DNA of 64,000 nt from Paenibacillus melissococcoides (GCA_944800085.1 CALYLO010000001.1:1663266-1727265); one strand, 5' to 3'. Positions 28,107 through 37,748 are shown, numbered from the stretch's first letter. Notes: a model not told the origin generated them from the letters alone. Numbers and translations are program-made.

Positions 28107-29585
28107 CTATTTCAGGTTCACCCAGACGGTCTTCACTTCGGTATAGTTGTCAATCGCATAGGAGCCCATCTCGCGCCCCAGGCCCGATTGCTTGTAGCCG
28201 CCGAACGGAGCGGCCGCATCGAAGACGTTATAGCAGTTCACCCAGACGGTGCCGGCTTGCAATTTGTTCGCCAGATAATGGGCTTGCTTCAGATTTTGCG
28301 TCCAGACTCCCGCAGCCAAGCCGTAATCGGATTGGTTGGCCTGCTCGATCAAGTCGTCGAGCGTATCATACGGCATCGCAGCCACGACCGGCCCGAAGAT
28401 CTCTTCGCGGGCGATCGTCATCTGCGGATCGACATGCGCGAATATGGTCGGCTCGACGAAGTAGCCCTGATCGGCAGGCACTTTCCCGCCCGTAACGAGC
28501 TCCGCACCAGCCGCTTTCCCCGCCTCGATATAGCGCTTCACGATGTCATGCTGCTCGGACGAGACGAGCGGACCCATCTCCGTATCCGGATCGAGGCCGC
28601 TGCCCACCCGGATCCGCTTCGCCTCCGACGCCAGGTCGGCCACGACGTTATCATACAATTTCTTCTGCACATAGAGACGCGAGCCTGCCGAGCACACCTG
28701 TCCCTGATTGAAGGTGATGCCCCGCAGCGCGCCGGGCACCGCCCGGGACAGATCGGCATCCGGGAGGATGATGTTCGGCGATTTGCCGCCGAGCACAAGC
28801 GTTACTTTTTTGACGGTGTCCGCAGCTTCGCGCATGATCGATTTCCCGACCACCGTCGAGCCGGTGAAGGCGATCTTGTCGACCTGCGGGTGCCGGACGA
28901 GCGGCGCGCCGGCCGTCTCGCCGAAGCCCGGAATCACGTTGATGACGCCATGCGGGAACCCGGCTTCCTGGGTTAGCTGAGCCAGGTAGAGGGCGGACAG
29001 CGGCGTCTGCTCCGCCGGCTTCAGGACGACGGTGCAGCCGGTGGCGAGGGCGGCGCCGAGCTTCCAGGCCGCCATCAGCAGCGGGAAGTTCCACGGGATG
29101 ATCTGGCCGACGACCCCGACCGGTTCATGTCTCGTATAGGTAAGGAAGTTGCCTGCCGTAGGAATGGTTTGTCCGACGATTTTTGTGGCCCAGCCGGCAT
29201 AATAACGGAAATGCTCGATCGTGAGCGGAAGATCGGCCGCCTTTGTTTCCCGCAGCGGCTTGCCGTTATCCAGCGTCTCCAGCTCGGCCAGCTCTTGCTT
29301 GTTCGCTTCGATAAGATCGGCCAGCTTGTAGATGAGCCGGCTGCGATCCGCGGCGCTCATGGCGGACCATTTTCCATGATCGAATGCCTGGCGCGCCGCC
29401 TTGACCGCGCGGTCCACATCCTCCTCCCGCGCTTCCGCCACGACCGCGAGCACTTGCCCCGTGGCCGGATTGATCGACGAGAAGACGTTGTTCTGGACGG
29501 ATTCGACCCACTCGCCATTGATGAACAGCTTCTTCGTGCCCTGCAAAAATGCTTCAACCTTAGGACTGATATGGAATTGTGACAA
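28107..29585 (-). CDS. Aldehyde dehydrogenase, general-base Glu replaced by Val
   Basis: A 492-residue NAD-dependent aldehyde dehydrogenase of the DhaS/ALDH1-2 type. Present are the catalytic Cys298 (FNQGQVCSAGSR), the oxyanion Asn in IIPWNFPLLMAAWK, the cofactor-binding FTGSTVVGKSIM, and EEIFGPVVAAMPY. The glutamate in the near-invariant motif ELGGKSPNI is replaced: here VLGGKSPNI, Val264, exactly 34 residues before the Cys as in ALDH2. Loss of this general base normally cripples dehydrogenase activity. The TTG start (MSQFHISPK) follows AAGGAGTG; the ATG 7 bases upstream is out of frame. It diverges from the glycine riboswitch unit. Confidence 0.9.
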   Translation of the reverse strand: MSQFHISPKVEAFLQGTKKLFINGEWVESVQNNVFSSINPATGQVLAVVAEAREEDVDRAVKAARQAFDHGKWSAMSAADRSRLIYKLADLIEANKQELAELETLDNGKPLRETKAADLPLTIEHFRYYAGWATKIVGQTIPTAGNFLTYTRHEPVGVVGQIIPWNFPLLMAAWKLGAALATGCTVVLKPAEQTPLSALYLAQLTQEAGFPHGVINVIPGFGETAGAPLVRHPQVDKIAFTGSTVVGKSIMREAADTVKKVTLVLGGKSPNIILPDADLSRAVPGALRGITFNQGQVCSAGSRLYVQKKLYDNVVADLASEAKRIRVGSGLDPDTEMGPLVSSEQHDIVKRYIEAGKAAGAELVTGGKVPADQGYFVEPTIFAHVDPQMTIAREEIFGPVVAAMPYDTLDDLIEQANQSDYGLAAGVWTQNLKQAHYLANKLQAGTVWVNCYNVFDAAAPFGGYKQSGLGREMGSYAIDNYTEVKTVWVNLK

Positions 29586-29724
29586 GCATAATCACTCCTT
29601 TGTGAGAATATTCATTGACAATGATTACAGGCTCTCACATGATATGTATTCTCCAGGAGGACGAATCATGCCCGTTGTGAGCGGGAGAAAGCGGGACTGG
29701 TTCATTTTCCCATATAAAAGATCC

Positions 29725-29753
29725 TTGCGGAACCCGAGATGGTTCTCTATAAT
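29725..29753 (+). promoter_or_regulatory. Promoter of the glycine-riboswitch transcript
   Basis: TTGCGG (29725-29730), 17-base spacer, perfect TATAAT (29748-29753), about 30 bases upstream of the aptamer. Confidence 0.75.
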
Positions 29754-29784
29754 AGATAAACAACTTCATAACTGGATGAAGTAT

Positions 29785-29971
29785 ACGGGAGACAGGATTA
29801 AGCCTGGCCGAAGGGGCAAAGCTCTCAGGCGCTTGTTATCGTTCGTAACCGAATTGGATGAAGCAGGACCGTATACGGACAGGACTCTGGAGAGACTCCA
29901 TCGCGGAGCACCGAAGGGGCAATACGTGGCAGGACACACGTTAAAACTCTCAGGTAAAAGGACAGGGATTG
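29785..29971 (+). ncRNA. Tandem glycine riboswitch
   Basis: Two aptamers in series, each with the hallmark core. The first has GGCCGAAGGGGCAAAGCTCT then CAGGCG. The second has GAGAGACTCC, GGAGCACCGAAGGGGCAA and AAACTCTCAGGTAAAAGGAC. The short linker between them is typical. A terminator hairpin follows at 30053 as expression platform, and the next gene is an AGCS amino acid symporter, a well-known glycine-riboswitch target. Confidence 0.95.
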
Positions 29972-30052
29972 CAGATGTCAGGCATCTTTATGTTGGTATT
30001 GTGATTGCATTCACATATCGTTCTTTTTGCTGTTCTGCAAAAAATGTCCCCG

Positions 30053-30082
30053 GAGTCAAATCTATCGATTTGGCTCTTTTTT
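30053..30082 (+). terminator. Riboswitch expression-platform terminator
   Basis: GAGTCAAAT pairs with ATTTGGCTC, followed by six T residues. It lies between the second aptamer and the symporter start, so glycine binding most likely controls read-through here. Confidence 0.85.
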
Positions 30083-30124
30083 ATGTCTTCGGACATTGAT
30101 TTCAAGATGAAGAGGGGAATTGTA

Positions 30125-31465
30125 ATGCATGGGTTGGAAGTATGGCTGGATCGGGTGAATCAATTTGTATGGGGGCCGCCGCTCTTAATCTTATTGGTGG
30201 GAACGGGGATCTTCTTGACGATTCGGCTCGGGCTGCTGCAGGTGCTTCGTCTGCCGCTGGCGCTCAAGCTCATATTTACGGCGAAAAATGAAGGCCAAGG
30301 CGACGTCACGAGCTTCGGCGCGCTGGCTACCGCCCTGGCGGCCACGATCGGAACGGGGAATATCGTCGGCGTCGCCACCGCGATTCAGATGGGCGGGCCG
30401 GGCGCGCTGTTTTGGATGTGGCTGGCCGCGTTTTTTGGCATGGCGACGAAGTATGCGGAAGGCTTGTTGGCCGTGAAATTCCGGAAAATCGACGAGAACG
30501 GGCAAGTGTCGGGCGGCCCGATGTATTATATCGAACAAGGGTTGGGGGCGAAGTTCAAGCCGCTCGCGATCTATTTCTCCATAAGCGGGGTATTGGTCGC
30601 TCTGTTCGGCATCGGCACTCTTCCCCAGGTGAACGCTATCGTGTCTTCCAGCCAGTCGGGCCTGGGGCTTCCCGTGGCGGTTACCGCGGGAGTGGTGACC
30701 CTCGCGATCGCTCTGGTGACGATTGGCGGTCTCAAGAGCATTGTCAGGGTGACCACCAAAGTCGTGCCCGCGATGGCTATCATTTATATCGCGGCATGCT
30801 TTATCGTTCTCGCAGCATTCGCCGACAAGATTCCATCCGCGCTGTCGCTTGTCTTCCACAGCGCCTTCAACCCGGCGGCGGCCGGAGGCGGCTTCCTCGG
30901 CGCGACCGTCATGATGGCGATTCGCAGCGGCATCGCGAGAGGGGTGTTCTCGAATGAATCCGGTCTCGGCAGCGCTCCGATCGCGGCGGCGGCGGCCAAG
31001 GTGAAATGGCCCGCGGAACAGGGGCTTGTCTCGATGACCGGGACGTTCATTGATACGATTATTGTCTGTACGCTGACCGGCCTGACGCTTATCGTGACCG
31101 GCACATGGAACGGCGCGGCGGAAGGCGCGGCGATGACGCAGGCGGCGTTCGATGCCGCGATGCCGTTCGGTTCCATCGTTCTCATGTTATGTCTTATTTT
31201 ATTTGCTTTTACGACGATTCTGGGGTGGAATTATTACGGCGAGCGCTGCATTGTCTATTTATTCGGCGTGCGGGCGATCTTGCCTTACCGCATCGTGTTC
31301 ATCGTGATGGTCGCAGCAGGCGCGTTCATCAAGCTGCAGGCGATCTATTTCCTCTCGGATATCGTGAACGGGCTGATGGCGCTGCCGAATCTGGTCGCTC
31401 TGTTGGGGCTGTCCGGCGTGGTCGTGGCAGAAACCCGACTTTACTTGCGGCATATGAAGCAGTGA
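30125..31465 (+). CDS. Alanine/glycine:sodium symporter (AGCS family)
   Basis: A 446-residue polytopic membrane transporter taking up glycine and/or alanine with sodium. Family motifs include TSFGALATALAATIGTGNIV (sodium- and substrate-binding helix), VSGGPMYYIEQGLG, IARGVFSNESGLGSAPIAAA and TTILGWNYYGERC. About eleven hydrophobic segments are visible and the frame is complete. The start at 30125 follows AGAGGGGAA. Control by the tandem glycine riboswitch points to glycine as the main substrate. A terminator follows 40 bases after the stop. Confidence 0.95.
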   Translation: MHGLEVWLDRVNQFVWGPPLLILLVGTGIFLTIRLGLLQVLRLPLALKLIFTAKNEGQGDVTSFGALATALAATIGTGNIVGVATAIQMGGPGALFWMWLAAFFGMATKYAEGLLAVKFRKIDENGQVSGGPMYYIEQGLGAKFKPLAIYFSISGVLVALFGIGTLPQVNAIVSSSQSGLGLPVAVTAGVVTLAIALVTIGGLKSIVRVTTKVVPAMAIIYIAACFIVLAAFADKIPSALSLVFHSAFNPAAAGGGFLGATVMMAIRSGIARGVFSNESGLGSAPIAAAAAKVKWPAEQGLVSMTGTFIDTIIVCTLTGLTLIVTGTWNGAAEGAAMTQAAFDAAMPFGSIVLMLCLILFAFTTILGWNYYGERCIVYLFGVRAILPYRIVFIVMVAAGAFIKLQAIYFLSDIVNGLMALPNLVALLGLSGVVVAETRLYLRHMKQ

Positions 31466-31505
31466 GGAGCTTAAGCGCAGGCAATGCCCGGGAATAGCAA
31501 GACTG

Positions 31506-31533
31506 GCCGAACTTTGATGTTCGGCTTTTTTTG
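31506..31533 (+). terminator. Terminator of the symporter gene
   Basis: GCCGAAC pairs with GTTCGGC around a 6-base loop, followed by seven T residues. Confidence 0.92.
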
Positions 31534-31580
31534 GTATTTGGAGGGCGGGGCGGGAGAGGGCAGGTTAAGGCAAGGATGGG

Positions 31581-31620
31581 CAGGGACAAGGCAGGACAAG
31601 GCAGGACAAGGCAGGACAAG
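31581..31620. repeat. Short tandem repeat, unit GCAGGACAAG
   Basis: Three exact 10-base units, preceded by one near copy (CAGGGACAAG), between the symporter terminator and an IS-interrupted repeat. Unit number may vary between strains. Confidence 0.85.
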
Positions 31621-31639
31621 TTAAGGCATGGCAGGTCAC

Positions 31640-31710
31640 ATGAAAATCCTGCACAGGCGCAGCATTTGGAGACCCAAGAGGCGATATTCCGAGAAAATCC
31701 TGCAAAACAG
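31640..31710. repeat. Intergenic repeat copy C, left part
   Basis: Contains AAATCCTGC...GCAGCATTTGG, GAGGCGATATT and AAATCCTGCAAAACAG, the same order as in copy B (51860-51940). The second IS4-type element inserts directly after GCAAAACAG. Confidence 0.6.
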
Positions 31711-33246
31711 CACTAGCGTTGCATAGAACCTGACATGAAGAAGACTTTAAACTCCAGATACGGAACTAATAATCATTATTTATATATATTTACAGTTTCT
31801 TTTTTCCTAGCAAAGCCAAAAGTCGATCTCCTACTAAACCATAGGAACATGTTACCATCAAATGTTAATATGCCATTATTACCTATTTAATCACCACTTT
31901 AACGGTCTTACATTGCTTTGGGTGTTTTCGTGGTCGACCACCCTTTCGTTTCTTCCGCCTGCCCTTCGAGTGCTTGGTTGGTTTGCGGTGCAGTGCCATC
32001 AAAAATTGATGCCACGTTTTATTCATATAGACCCGAAGCAGCTTTAGAAATGACCATAGCGTTTGAGTGGTGTCAGCCTCCTTCCGGACCAACATGACTA
32101 AACCATATGCGATGAAGGCTAAAAAAATCTGGTTCCATACTGCCTCTGGATGGAAACTGTACAAATGGACTAAGCTCATATGTTGCTTCATCCATTTAAA
32201 GAATAATTCAATCATCCAGCGGCGCCGATAAATCTCGCAGATTTGGGCTGCGGACTTATCCCAGACATTCGTAAGCACACGGTACTGGCGGTTCTTCTCA
32301 TCGGTATACTCCACTAACCGGAGCTGGGCTTCTATCACATGGCCTTCTTCATCCTTGTAGCTCACGATCACGTCAGCATCACGCACCACAGGCGTCGTTT
32401 CATCGATCTCGTGCTCGCAGATGATCGCCGTCTTGTTGCTTTTCTTAATGCGTGCCACGAAGCGTAGATTATCATCCAGCCACTGCTTATAGTGACCATA
32501 TGTGATGTACCCGCGATCCAAAACATGAATGGCATCTTTATCGATCACCAGATCCAAAGCCACTTCGCTGTCAGCAACGCCTCGTGTGGAACAAACAATG
32601 TTTTCGGGATAGACGGTATCCGGGTCGCAAACAGCAAGTTTGGTGTGGATCTTTACCCCGTTGCTGTGTTTGGAGCAGTAGGCCCATTTTCCAGCGACAT
32701 CAGGGAGTGTAAGTACCGTTGAATCGACAATGCTCAGTTTCCCGATGCCGGGGATACCCTGCTTCGGATAAAGTTGTTGCAAACGTTGTGTCACTTGAAT
32801 CCATAGCTGCTGCAACACCGGTAAAGGCAACGCTCTGAGTGTACGTACGAGTTGGGAAGCGCTAATGGATTTCAAGTGGATCGCCTGCTGCAGCTGTTCG
32901 TTCGCACGCAACGCGTTGCAGATATCTTCGAGGTCCGTGCGTTTATTCAATTGAGCATCAATGAGTAGTTTGATCGCTCTCACGAGTGTAAACTTTCGTC
33001 GATAATTGAAGATTGGGAATTCGTCGTCCGAGAGCTGAATCAAATTTAGGCATTTACAAATGACGGTCTGATCTGGTATATTACCCATGGTCTTTTCTCC
33101 TTTTGGTGAGGGAATGGGTAACATGCCTATCCTTCAACATTAGGAGATTTTTTTATGAGTTACCAGATATAATCGATCAATAAATTGAAGAAAAAGTAAT
33201 TAATGAGAAATATATTTTTCATGTCAGGTTTGGTGCAAGGCTAGTG
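31711..33246 (-). mobile_element. Second IS4-family insertion sequence, 1536 bp, complete
   Basis: Terminal inverted repeats of about 29 bases with a few mismatches begin CACTAGCGTTGCA at the left and CACTAGCCTTGCA at the right, both continuing to AACCTGACATGAA. A 9-base target duplication GCAAAACAG flanks it (31702-31710 and 33247-33255). It carries one intact transposase gene. The ends match those of the element at 24628 in their outer bases, but the transposases differ. Confidence 0.95.
31883..33088 (-). CDS. IS4-family transposase
   Basis: A 401-residue DDE transposase. The start at 33088 (MGNIPDQTVICKCLNLIQLS) follows AAAGGAGAAAAG. Catalytic Asp in KLSIVDSTVLTLPDVAG, second Asp in IHVLDRGYITYGHYK, and the YREK box IYRRRWMIELFFKWMKQHMS with Glu are all present. 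The tail is very basic (KGRRKKRKGGRPRKHPKQ). The frame is intact, so activity is possible. Confidence 0.93.
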   Translation of the reverse strand: MGNIPDQTVICKCLNLIQLSDDEFPIFNYRRKFTLVRAIKLLIDAQLNKRTDLEDICNALRANEQLQQAIHLKSISASQLVRTLRALPLPVLQQLWIQVTQRLQQLYPKQGIPGIGKLSIVDSTVLTLPDVAGKWAYCSKHSNGVKIHTKLAVCDPDTVYPENIVCSTRGVADSEVALDLVIDKDAIHVLDRGYITYGHYKQWLDDNLRFVARIKKSNKTAIICEHEIDETTPVVRDADVIVSYKDEEGHVIEAQLRLVEYTDEKNRQYRVLTNVWDKSAAQICEIYRRRWMIELFFKWMKQHMSLVHLYSFHPEAVWNQIFLAFIAYGLVMLVRKEADTTQTLWSFLKLLRVYMNKTWHQFLMALHRKPTKHSKGRRKKRKGGRPRKHPKQCKTVKVVIK

Positions 33247-33360
33247 GCAAAACAGCATCATTTCGCCCGTTTTGAACTCTATCCGTGCCAAATCGCAGGT
33301 AATTCCTGTATTTTTGCAGCATTCCTTTTTTCACAAACTCGGGTCAATGAAATTACTGCA
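33247..33360. repeat. Intergenic repeat copy C, right part
   Basis: GCAAAACAGCATCATTTCGCC continues the left part after the target duplication. Further TTTTTGCAGCATTCC and TTCTTGCAGCATTGG motifs follow, the complement-type signature of this repeat family. Confidence 0.55.
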
Positions 33361-33385
33361 TTCTTGCAGCATTGGTGGGGTCGAA

Positions 33386-33665
33386 GAACAGAGGGGGGAG
33401 AAAATGCGGCTTTGGTGAAGTGGATGGACAGAGGGGAAGGAGGTAATGCCGCATTGGTGAGCAGATGAACAGAGGGGGCAGATAATGCAGGAGTAGATAA
33501 ACAGAGGGGACGGATTCCTAATGGATGGGCTGAGCTGATGACGGATGGGCGGAAGGAAATTCAGTTTGTTGTGAATCGAACAAAGGGACGGAGTAAATCC
33601 AGCTATGGTGGAGTGGATAAACAGAGTGGAGGGAGCAAACTTCAGCTATGATGGACCAGATGACG
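33386..33665. repeat. Degenerate direct repeats, about 40-50 bases each
   Basis: About six imperfect units, each with (AT)GAACAGAGGGG followed by AATGC.GC and TTGGTG.AGTGGAT. No coding frame of note. Their position, next to the IS-interrupted repeat C and before the AraC-GH39 gene, suggests remnants of the same intergenic repeat family. Confidence 0.55.
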
Positions 33666-33772
33666 AGGTTGCGGGCGCGATCAAGTTTTTTGCTTTCAGC
33701 CCGGCTTCATATAAAATGTAGGTATATGGAGATACGCAATCGCTAGAAATCGTACTAATGGAGGATATCCCG

Positions 33773-36284
33773 GTGAGTCATCCGATTTATGAATTCGTGG
33801 AAACGGACGAGGCATTGCCCTTCGATGTGTCGCTGAACAGCGTGAACTACGTGCCGAATCACTGGCATAACAGCATGGAAATCATCTTCGTTCTGCGGGG
33901 CAACCTGGAAGCGACGGTCAATCAGCGGAAATATTCTTTGTCCGAAGGGGATGTGCTGCTGATCAATCAAGGCCATGTGCACGAGGTCATTGGGCTGGAC
34001 GTCAATATCATTGCGACGTTTCTGATCCCGTTCAAGTATATGAAGGATAACGTGAACGGCGTCGAAGCCATCAATTTCGCCTGCTATTCGGGGGAGGCCA
34101 GCAAGGAGGAGAAGCTGGCGCTGGACCGCATACGCCAATGCTTGGCAGAGATGGTGCAGTTGAAGCATAAAAAGGGGGAGGGCTACGAGCTCGACATGCA
34201 GGCGCGCATGCTGAGCGTGTTTTCCATCCTCCTGAAGCAATTCAAGCGGCCCGCGATGGAAGGCGCAATGAATGAGAAGTATATGGACCGAATGCTGCGC
34301 ATCATTACCTTTATCGACGAGCATTATCAGGAGCCGATCACGCTGCAGGCGATCGCCGAGCGCGAATATTTGTCGGTGCCGTATTTGTCCAAATTTTTCA
34401 GCGAGAACATCGGCCTGAACTTTCAGGCTTATCTGACCAGCATCCGCTTGAAAAATACCGTCGAGGATTTACTGCGGCATGCCGACGCGCCGATCGCGGA
34501 CCTCGCCATGCATCACGGATTTCCGAATGCGAAATCTTTCTACGCCGCCTTCAAAGCAAAGTATCATATGACGCCCAACGAGTACCGCAGGCAGTACCGG
34601 CCGCCGACGGATCATAAGCAAAAGCCTTCGGCCAACTATTTGGCGTTCAATCAGTCCAGCGCGCTGGGCATCATCAATCAATATTTGCAGCGCAGCCAAT
34701 CGCTTGGCTTAGCGGACGATATTCGCGAGGTGGAAGAGGCCGCCTATGACGTGGACCTGTCCGTCACCGGCGAACCGATCCGGCATACGTGGAAGCAGCT
34801 GATCACGATCGGCAAGGCCAAGGAAGGCTTGCATGCCGATGTTCAGGAGCAGCTCCGGCATGTTCAGCGGATATGCCCCTTCCGCTATTTGCGGTTCCAC
34901 GGCATCTTCGACGATGAAATGATGGTATATGATGAGGACGAGGCGGGACAGCCCCGGTTTAATTTCCGGTTCGTGGACCAGTTGTTCGATTTCTTGCTCT
35001 CCGTCGGCCTGAAGCCGTTCGTGGAGCTGGGCTTCATGCCTTCCTTGCTGGCGGCCGACCCGGGCAAGAAGGTGTTCTACAAAGCAAGCTGCGTCAGCCC
35101 GCCGAAATCGATCGACCGCTGGTGGACCGCTTCCTTCGCCACTGCCTGAACCGTTACGGCGCGGAGGAAGTGGAGACCTGGAGGTTCGAATTCTGGAATG
35201 AGCCGGAGCTCCGGACGTTCTGGCCGGGAACGATGGCGGAATATATGGAGCTGTATTTGCGGACCTATCAGACCTTGAAGGGCGTATCGGAGCGGCTGCG
35301 AATCGGCGCGCCCGGGCGGATCATTACCATTCGTTCGCATCGGCTGAATGACGAATTTTTTGCTTTCTGCCGCAGCAATCAATGCTTGCCTGACTTCATC
35401 CCGCTTCATTTCTATCCGCATGACGATATCGAGGACATGCTGTACCCCGCCCCGCCGGATCCGCTGCCGCTGCAGCCGTACCGCCGAATTTTGGAGGAGT
35501 TCATCGGGATTTCCCCGAATCCGGATTTTTTGCGGGATATGCTGGCGCGCGAGATGGAACTGCTTGCCGAGCATGGGCTGTCCGATAAGGAATTGGTGCT
35601 CACGGAATGGAATTCGACCGCCTATCATCGGGAATTGACGAATGACACCGTGTATAAGGCGGCCTATCTCGCCAAAAACATTATCGACAATCTGGACCGC
35701 ATCAGCGGCTTCGGCTACTGGGTGCTGAGCGACAATATCGAGGAGACCGCCGCTTCGGCCCATCTGTATCACGGAGGGCTCGGACTGATCGCCCAGCACG
35801 GCATTCCGAAGGCCGCGTTCGTGGCGTATGAGCTGCTGGCCAAGCTCGGAAATCGCCTTCTTGCCCGCGGGGAACGCTACATCGCGACGGCCGGCCGCGG
35901 AGGGTATCAGATCCTGACCTTCAATTATTGCCATTTCGACGACCTGTATGCGATGGGGGATACGTCCTTCATCAACGCCACGAACCGGTACAATGGGTTC
36001 AAGGATGAAAAAACGGTAAAAATGCAGCTTGAGTTAAAAGGAATCCGCCCCGGCAGGTACCGCTGGTCACGCATACGATCAGCCGCAAGCACGGGAGCAG
36101 CTATGACCGCTGGGTGGAGATGGGAGCGCCCGACCCGCTGTCTGCCGAGGATATCGCTTACCTGAAGGCGAATTCCGGTCCCCGGATGCATGTCCAATAT
36201 GTCGATGTTGAAGACGGCAGGACCTATTTATCGGTATTGGAGCCTCACGGGGTGCAGTTGATGGAGCTGATCCCGGTGTACTGA
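33773..36284 (+). pseudogene. AraC-type regulator fused to a GH39-like domain, with two frameshifts
   Basis: The GTG start at 33773 has GGAGGA 7 bases upstream. The N-terminus is a cupin sensor (NHWHNSMEIIFVLRGNLEAT). Two AraC helix-turn-helices follow (ITLQAIAEREYLSVPYLSKF and IADLAMHHGFPNAKSFYAAF), then GH39 beta-xylosidase-like sequence (HADVQEQLRHVQRICPFRYL; RFEFWNEPELRTFW with the acid/base Glu; LTEWNSTAY with the nucleophile Glu). The first frame ends at 35149. It resumes from 35122 in the frame that needs one (or four) missing bases. A second missing base near 36065 restores LVTHTISRKHGSSYDRWVEM and the C-terminus to 36284. Such AraC-GH39 fusions are known in Paenibacillaceae as sugar-responsive regulators. 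Damage may be real or sequencing error. Confidence 0.85.
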
Positions 36285-36374
36285 CAATTGGGTCACTTTT
36301 TAATCTCGGATCAAGCCGCCGTGAAAGCGTTTCTAAAAAAGACGTTAAAAATTACTACAGAAGACTATAAATAG

Positions 36375-36408
36375 CCGCCTGTCCCGGAACAGGGGCTTTT
36401 TTTTATAA
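36375..36408 (+). terminator. Terminator after the AraC-GH39 gene
   Basis: AGCC.CCTGT pairs with ACAGGGGCT, followed by eight T residues. Confidence 0.9.
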
Positions 36409-36413
36409 TAGAT

Positions 36414-36428
36414 TTGCAAGCGTTTTCA
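36414..36428 (+). promoter_or_regulatory. Catabolite-responsive element (cre)
   Basis: TTGCAAGCGTTTTCA matches the CcpA-binding consensus WTGNAANCGNWNNCW at every defined position. It lies 24 bases before the MFS start, where CcpA would repress the MFS-GH3-GH3 operon when preferred sugars are present. Confidence 0.8.
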
Positions 36429-36452
36429 ACTCTCGCTTAGGAGGAAATTACG

Positions 36453-37748
36453 ATGGCTGAACCAATGATAAAAGGGCAAGTCCGAACTCCGCTGGGCCGG
36501 TTGACGTTCGGCATCATCTTCGGCTATGGCTGCATGATGCTCGGACTGATGACTCCGGCAATGCTGCTGCTCACCTTCAAAATGATAGAGGTCGATCCGA
36601 ACGGCTACACCGCTTCGTACGGCTTAGTCGCCGGCGTCGGCGCATTCTTCGCCCTGATCGGGAACCCGCTCGGGGGCGCGATCAGCGATCGGACGAACAT
36701 CTCCTTCGGGCGAAGACGGACATGGATTTTCCTCGGCCCGCTGGTCGGATGCGCCGCGCTGCTGTGGGTGGGGATGGCCACGGAAATCTGGCAAATCCTG
36801 ATCGGCTGGGCGGTGGCGCAGTTGTTCTTCAACTTCGGCATGGCGGCTTATACCGCGCTCATCCCGGATCAGGTCATGGAGGAGAGACAAGGAACGATAT
36901 CCGGGATTGTCGGGCTCGTCCTGCCGGCGGCCGTATGCATCGGCATGGTGCTGATGATGCTGATGAATTCCGCTTCCTCGGACATGAAATGGCTGGTGAT
37001 TGCGATCATCGGCATTACGGGTCCGATCGTCAGTTTATTTGTGATTCGCGACGGCAAGGTAGAGATCGTGAAGGCCGAACAGCAGAAGCTGTCGCTCGGC
37101 GAGAAAATCAGCAAAATCTATCCGAGCCCAAGAAGGTTCCCGGAATTCACCTGGGCCATCGTCTCGAAGTTCCTGCTGATGATGGGCTATTGCAGCACGC
37201 TGTACTTGACGGTCATGCTGGTGAACCGGATGGGCTTCACGGAGAGTCAAGCAACGAACAGCGTCGGCGCCTTGAACATTATTTGCCTGATCGCTTCGGC
37301 CGTGACAAGTATATTCGGCGGCGTATTGTCCGATAAATTCAAGAAGCAGAAGCCTTTCCTGTACGGCTCGGCGCTGATAATGGTGTTCGGCATTCTGTTG
37401 TATGCCTTTGTGCCTCAATATACGGCATACATTGTAGCGTCAGCCATCATCGGCCTGGGCTTCGGCTGCTTCAGCGCCGTCGACATGGCATTGGTCGCCC
37501 GGATTCTTCCGCGCAAGGAGGATGCGGCCAAAGACTTCGGCCTGATGAACGTAGCCAATGCGCTGCCGCAATCGATCGTGCCCGCGATCGCTCCGCTGCT
37601 GCTCGGAATCGGCGGCTGGCCGTTCTTCTATATCGCGTTGGCGCTCTGCGTCGTGCTGGGGATGGCTGCCGTCAAGCCATTGCCGGAAATCGGACAGACA
37701 ACGAAAGACATCGCATTACCGCATACAGGAGGATTATCGCATGAGTAA
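36453..37748 (+). CDS. MFS sugar transporter (SLC45/GPH-like)
   Basis: A 431-residue transporter with twelve predicted membrane helices. The loop 2-3 motif is seen as [22 protein letters not shown], and [13 protein letters not shown] is its second-half counterpart. It resembles the disaccharide/glycoside transporters of the SLC45-like and GPH groups. The AGGAGG site and start are clear. The stop overlaps the downstream GH3 start by 8 bases, so it almost certainly imports the glycoside that the two GH3 enzymes hydrolyse. A perfect cre precedes it, predicting carbon catabolite repression. Confidence 0.87.
   Translation: MAEPMIKGQVRTPLGRLTFGIIFGYGCMMLGLMTPAMLLLTFKMIEVDPNGYTASYGLVAGVGAFFALIGNPLGGAISDRTNISFGRRRTWIFLGPLVGCAALLWVGMATEIWQILIGWAVAQLFFNFGMAAYTALIPDQVMEERQGTISGIVGLVLPAAVCIGMVLMMLMNSASSDMKWLVIAIIGITGPIVSLFVIRDGKVEIVKAEQQKLSLGEKISKIYPSPRRFPEFTWAIVSKFLLMMGYCSTLYLTVMLVNRMGFTESQATNSVGALNIICLIASAVTSIFGGVLSDKFKKQKPFLYGSALIMVFGILLYAFVPQYTAYIVASAIIGLGFGCFSAVDMALVARILPRKEDAAKDFGLMNVANALPQSIVPAIAPLLLGIGGWPFFYIALALCVVLGMAAVKPLPEIGQTTKDIALPHTGGLSHE

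Noticed and set aside
24628-33246. Composite transposon formed by the two IS4-type elements and cargo (LPMO, ALDH, symporter)
   Set aside because: Each element has its own 9-base target duplication, both transposases are in the same orientation, and the two elements are not the same IS, so they inserted independently.
24530-33360. Repeats considered as a CRISPR array
   Set aside because: Copies are 200-300 bases, only three, far apart, with no regular short repeat-spacer pattern and no cas genes.
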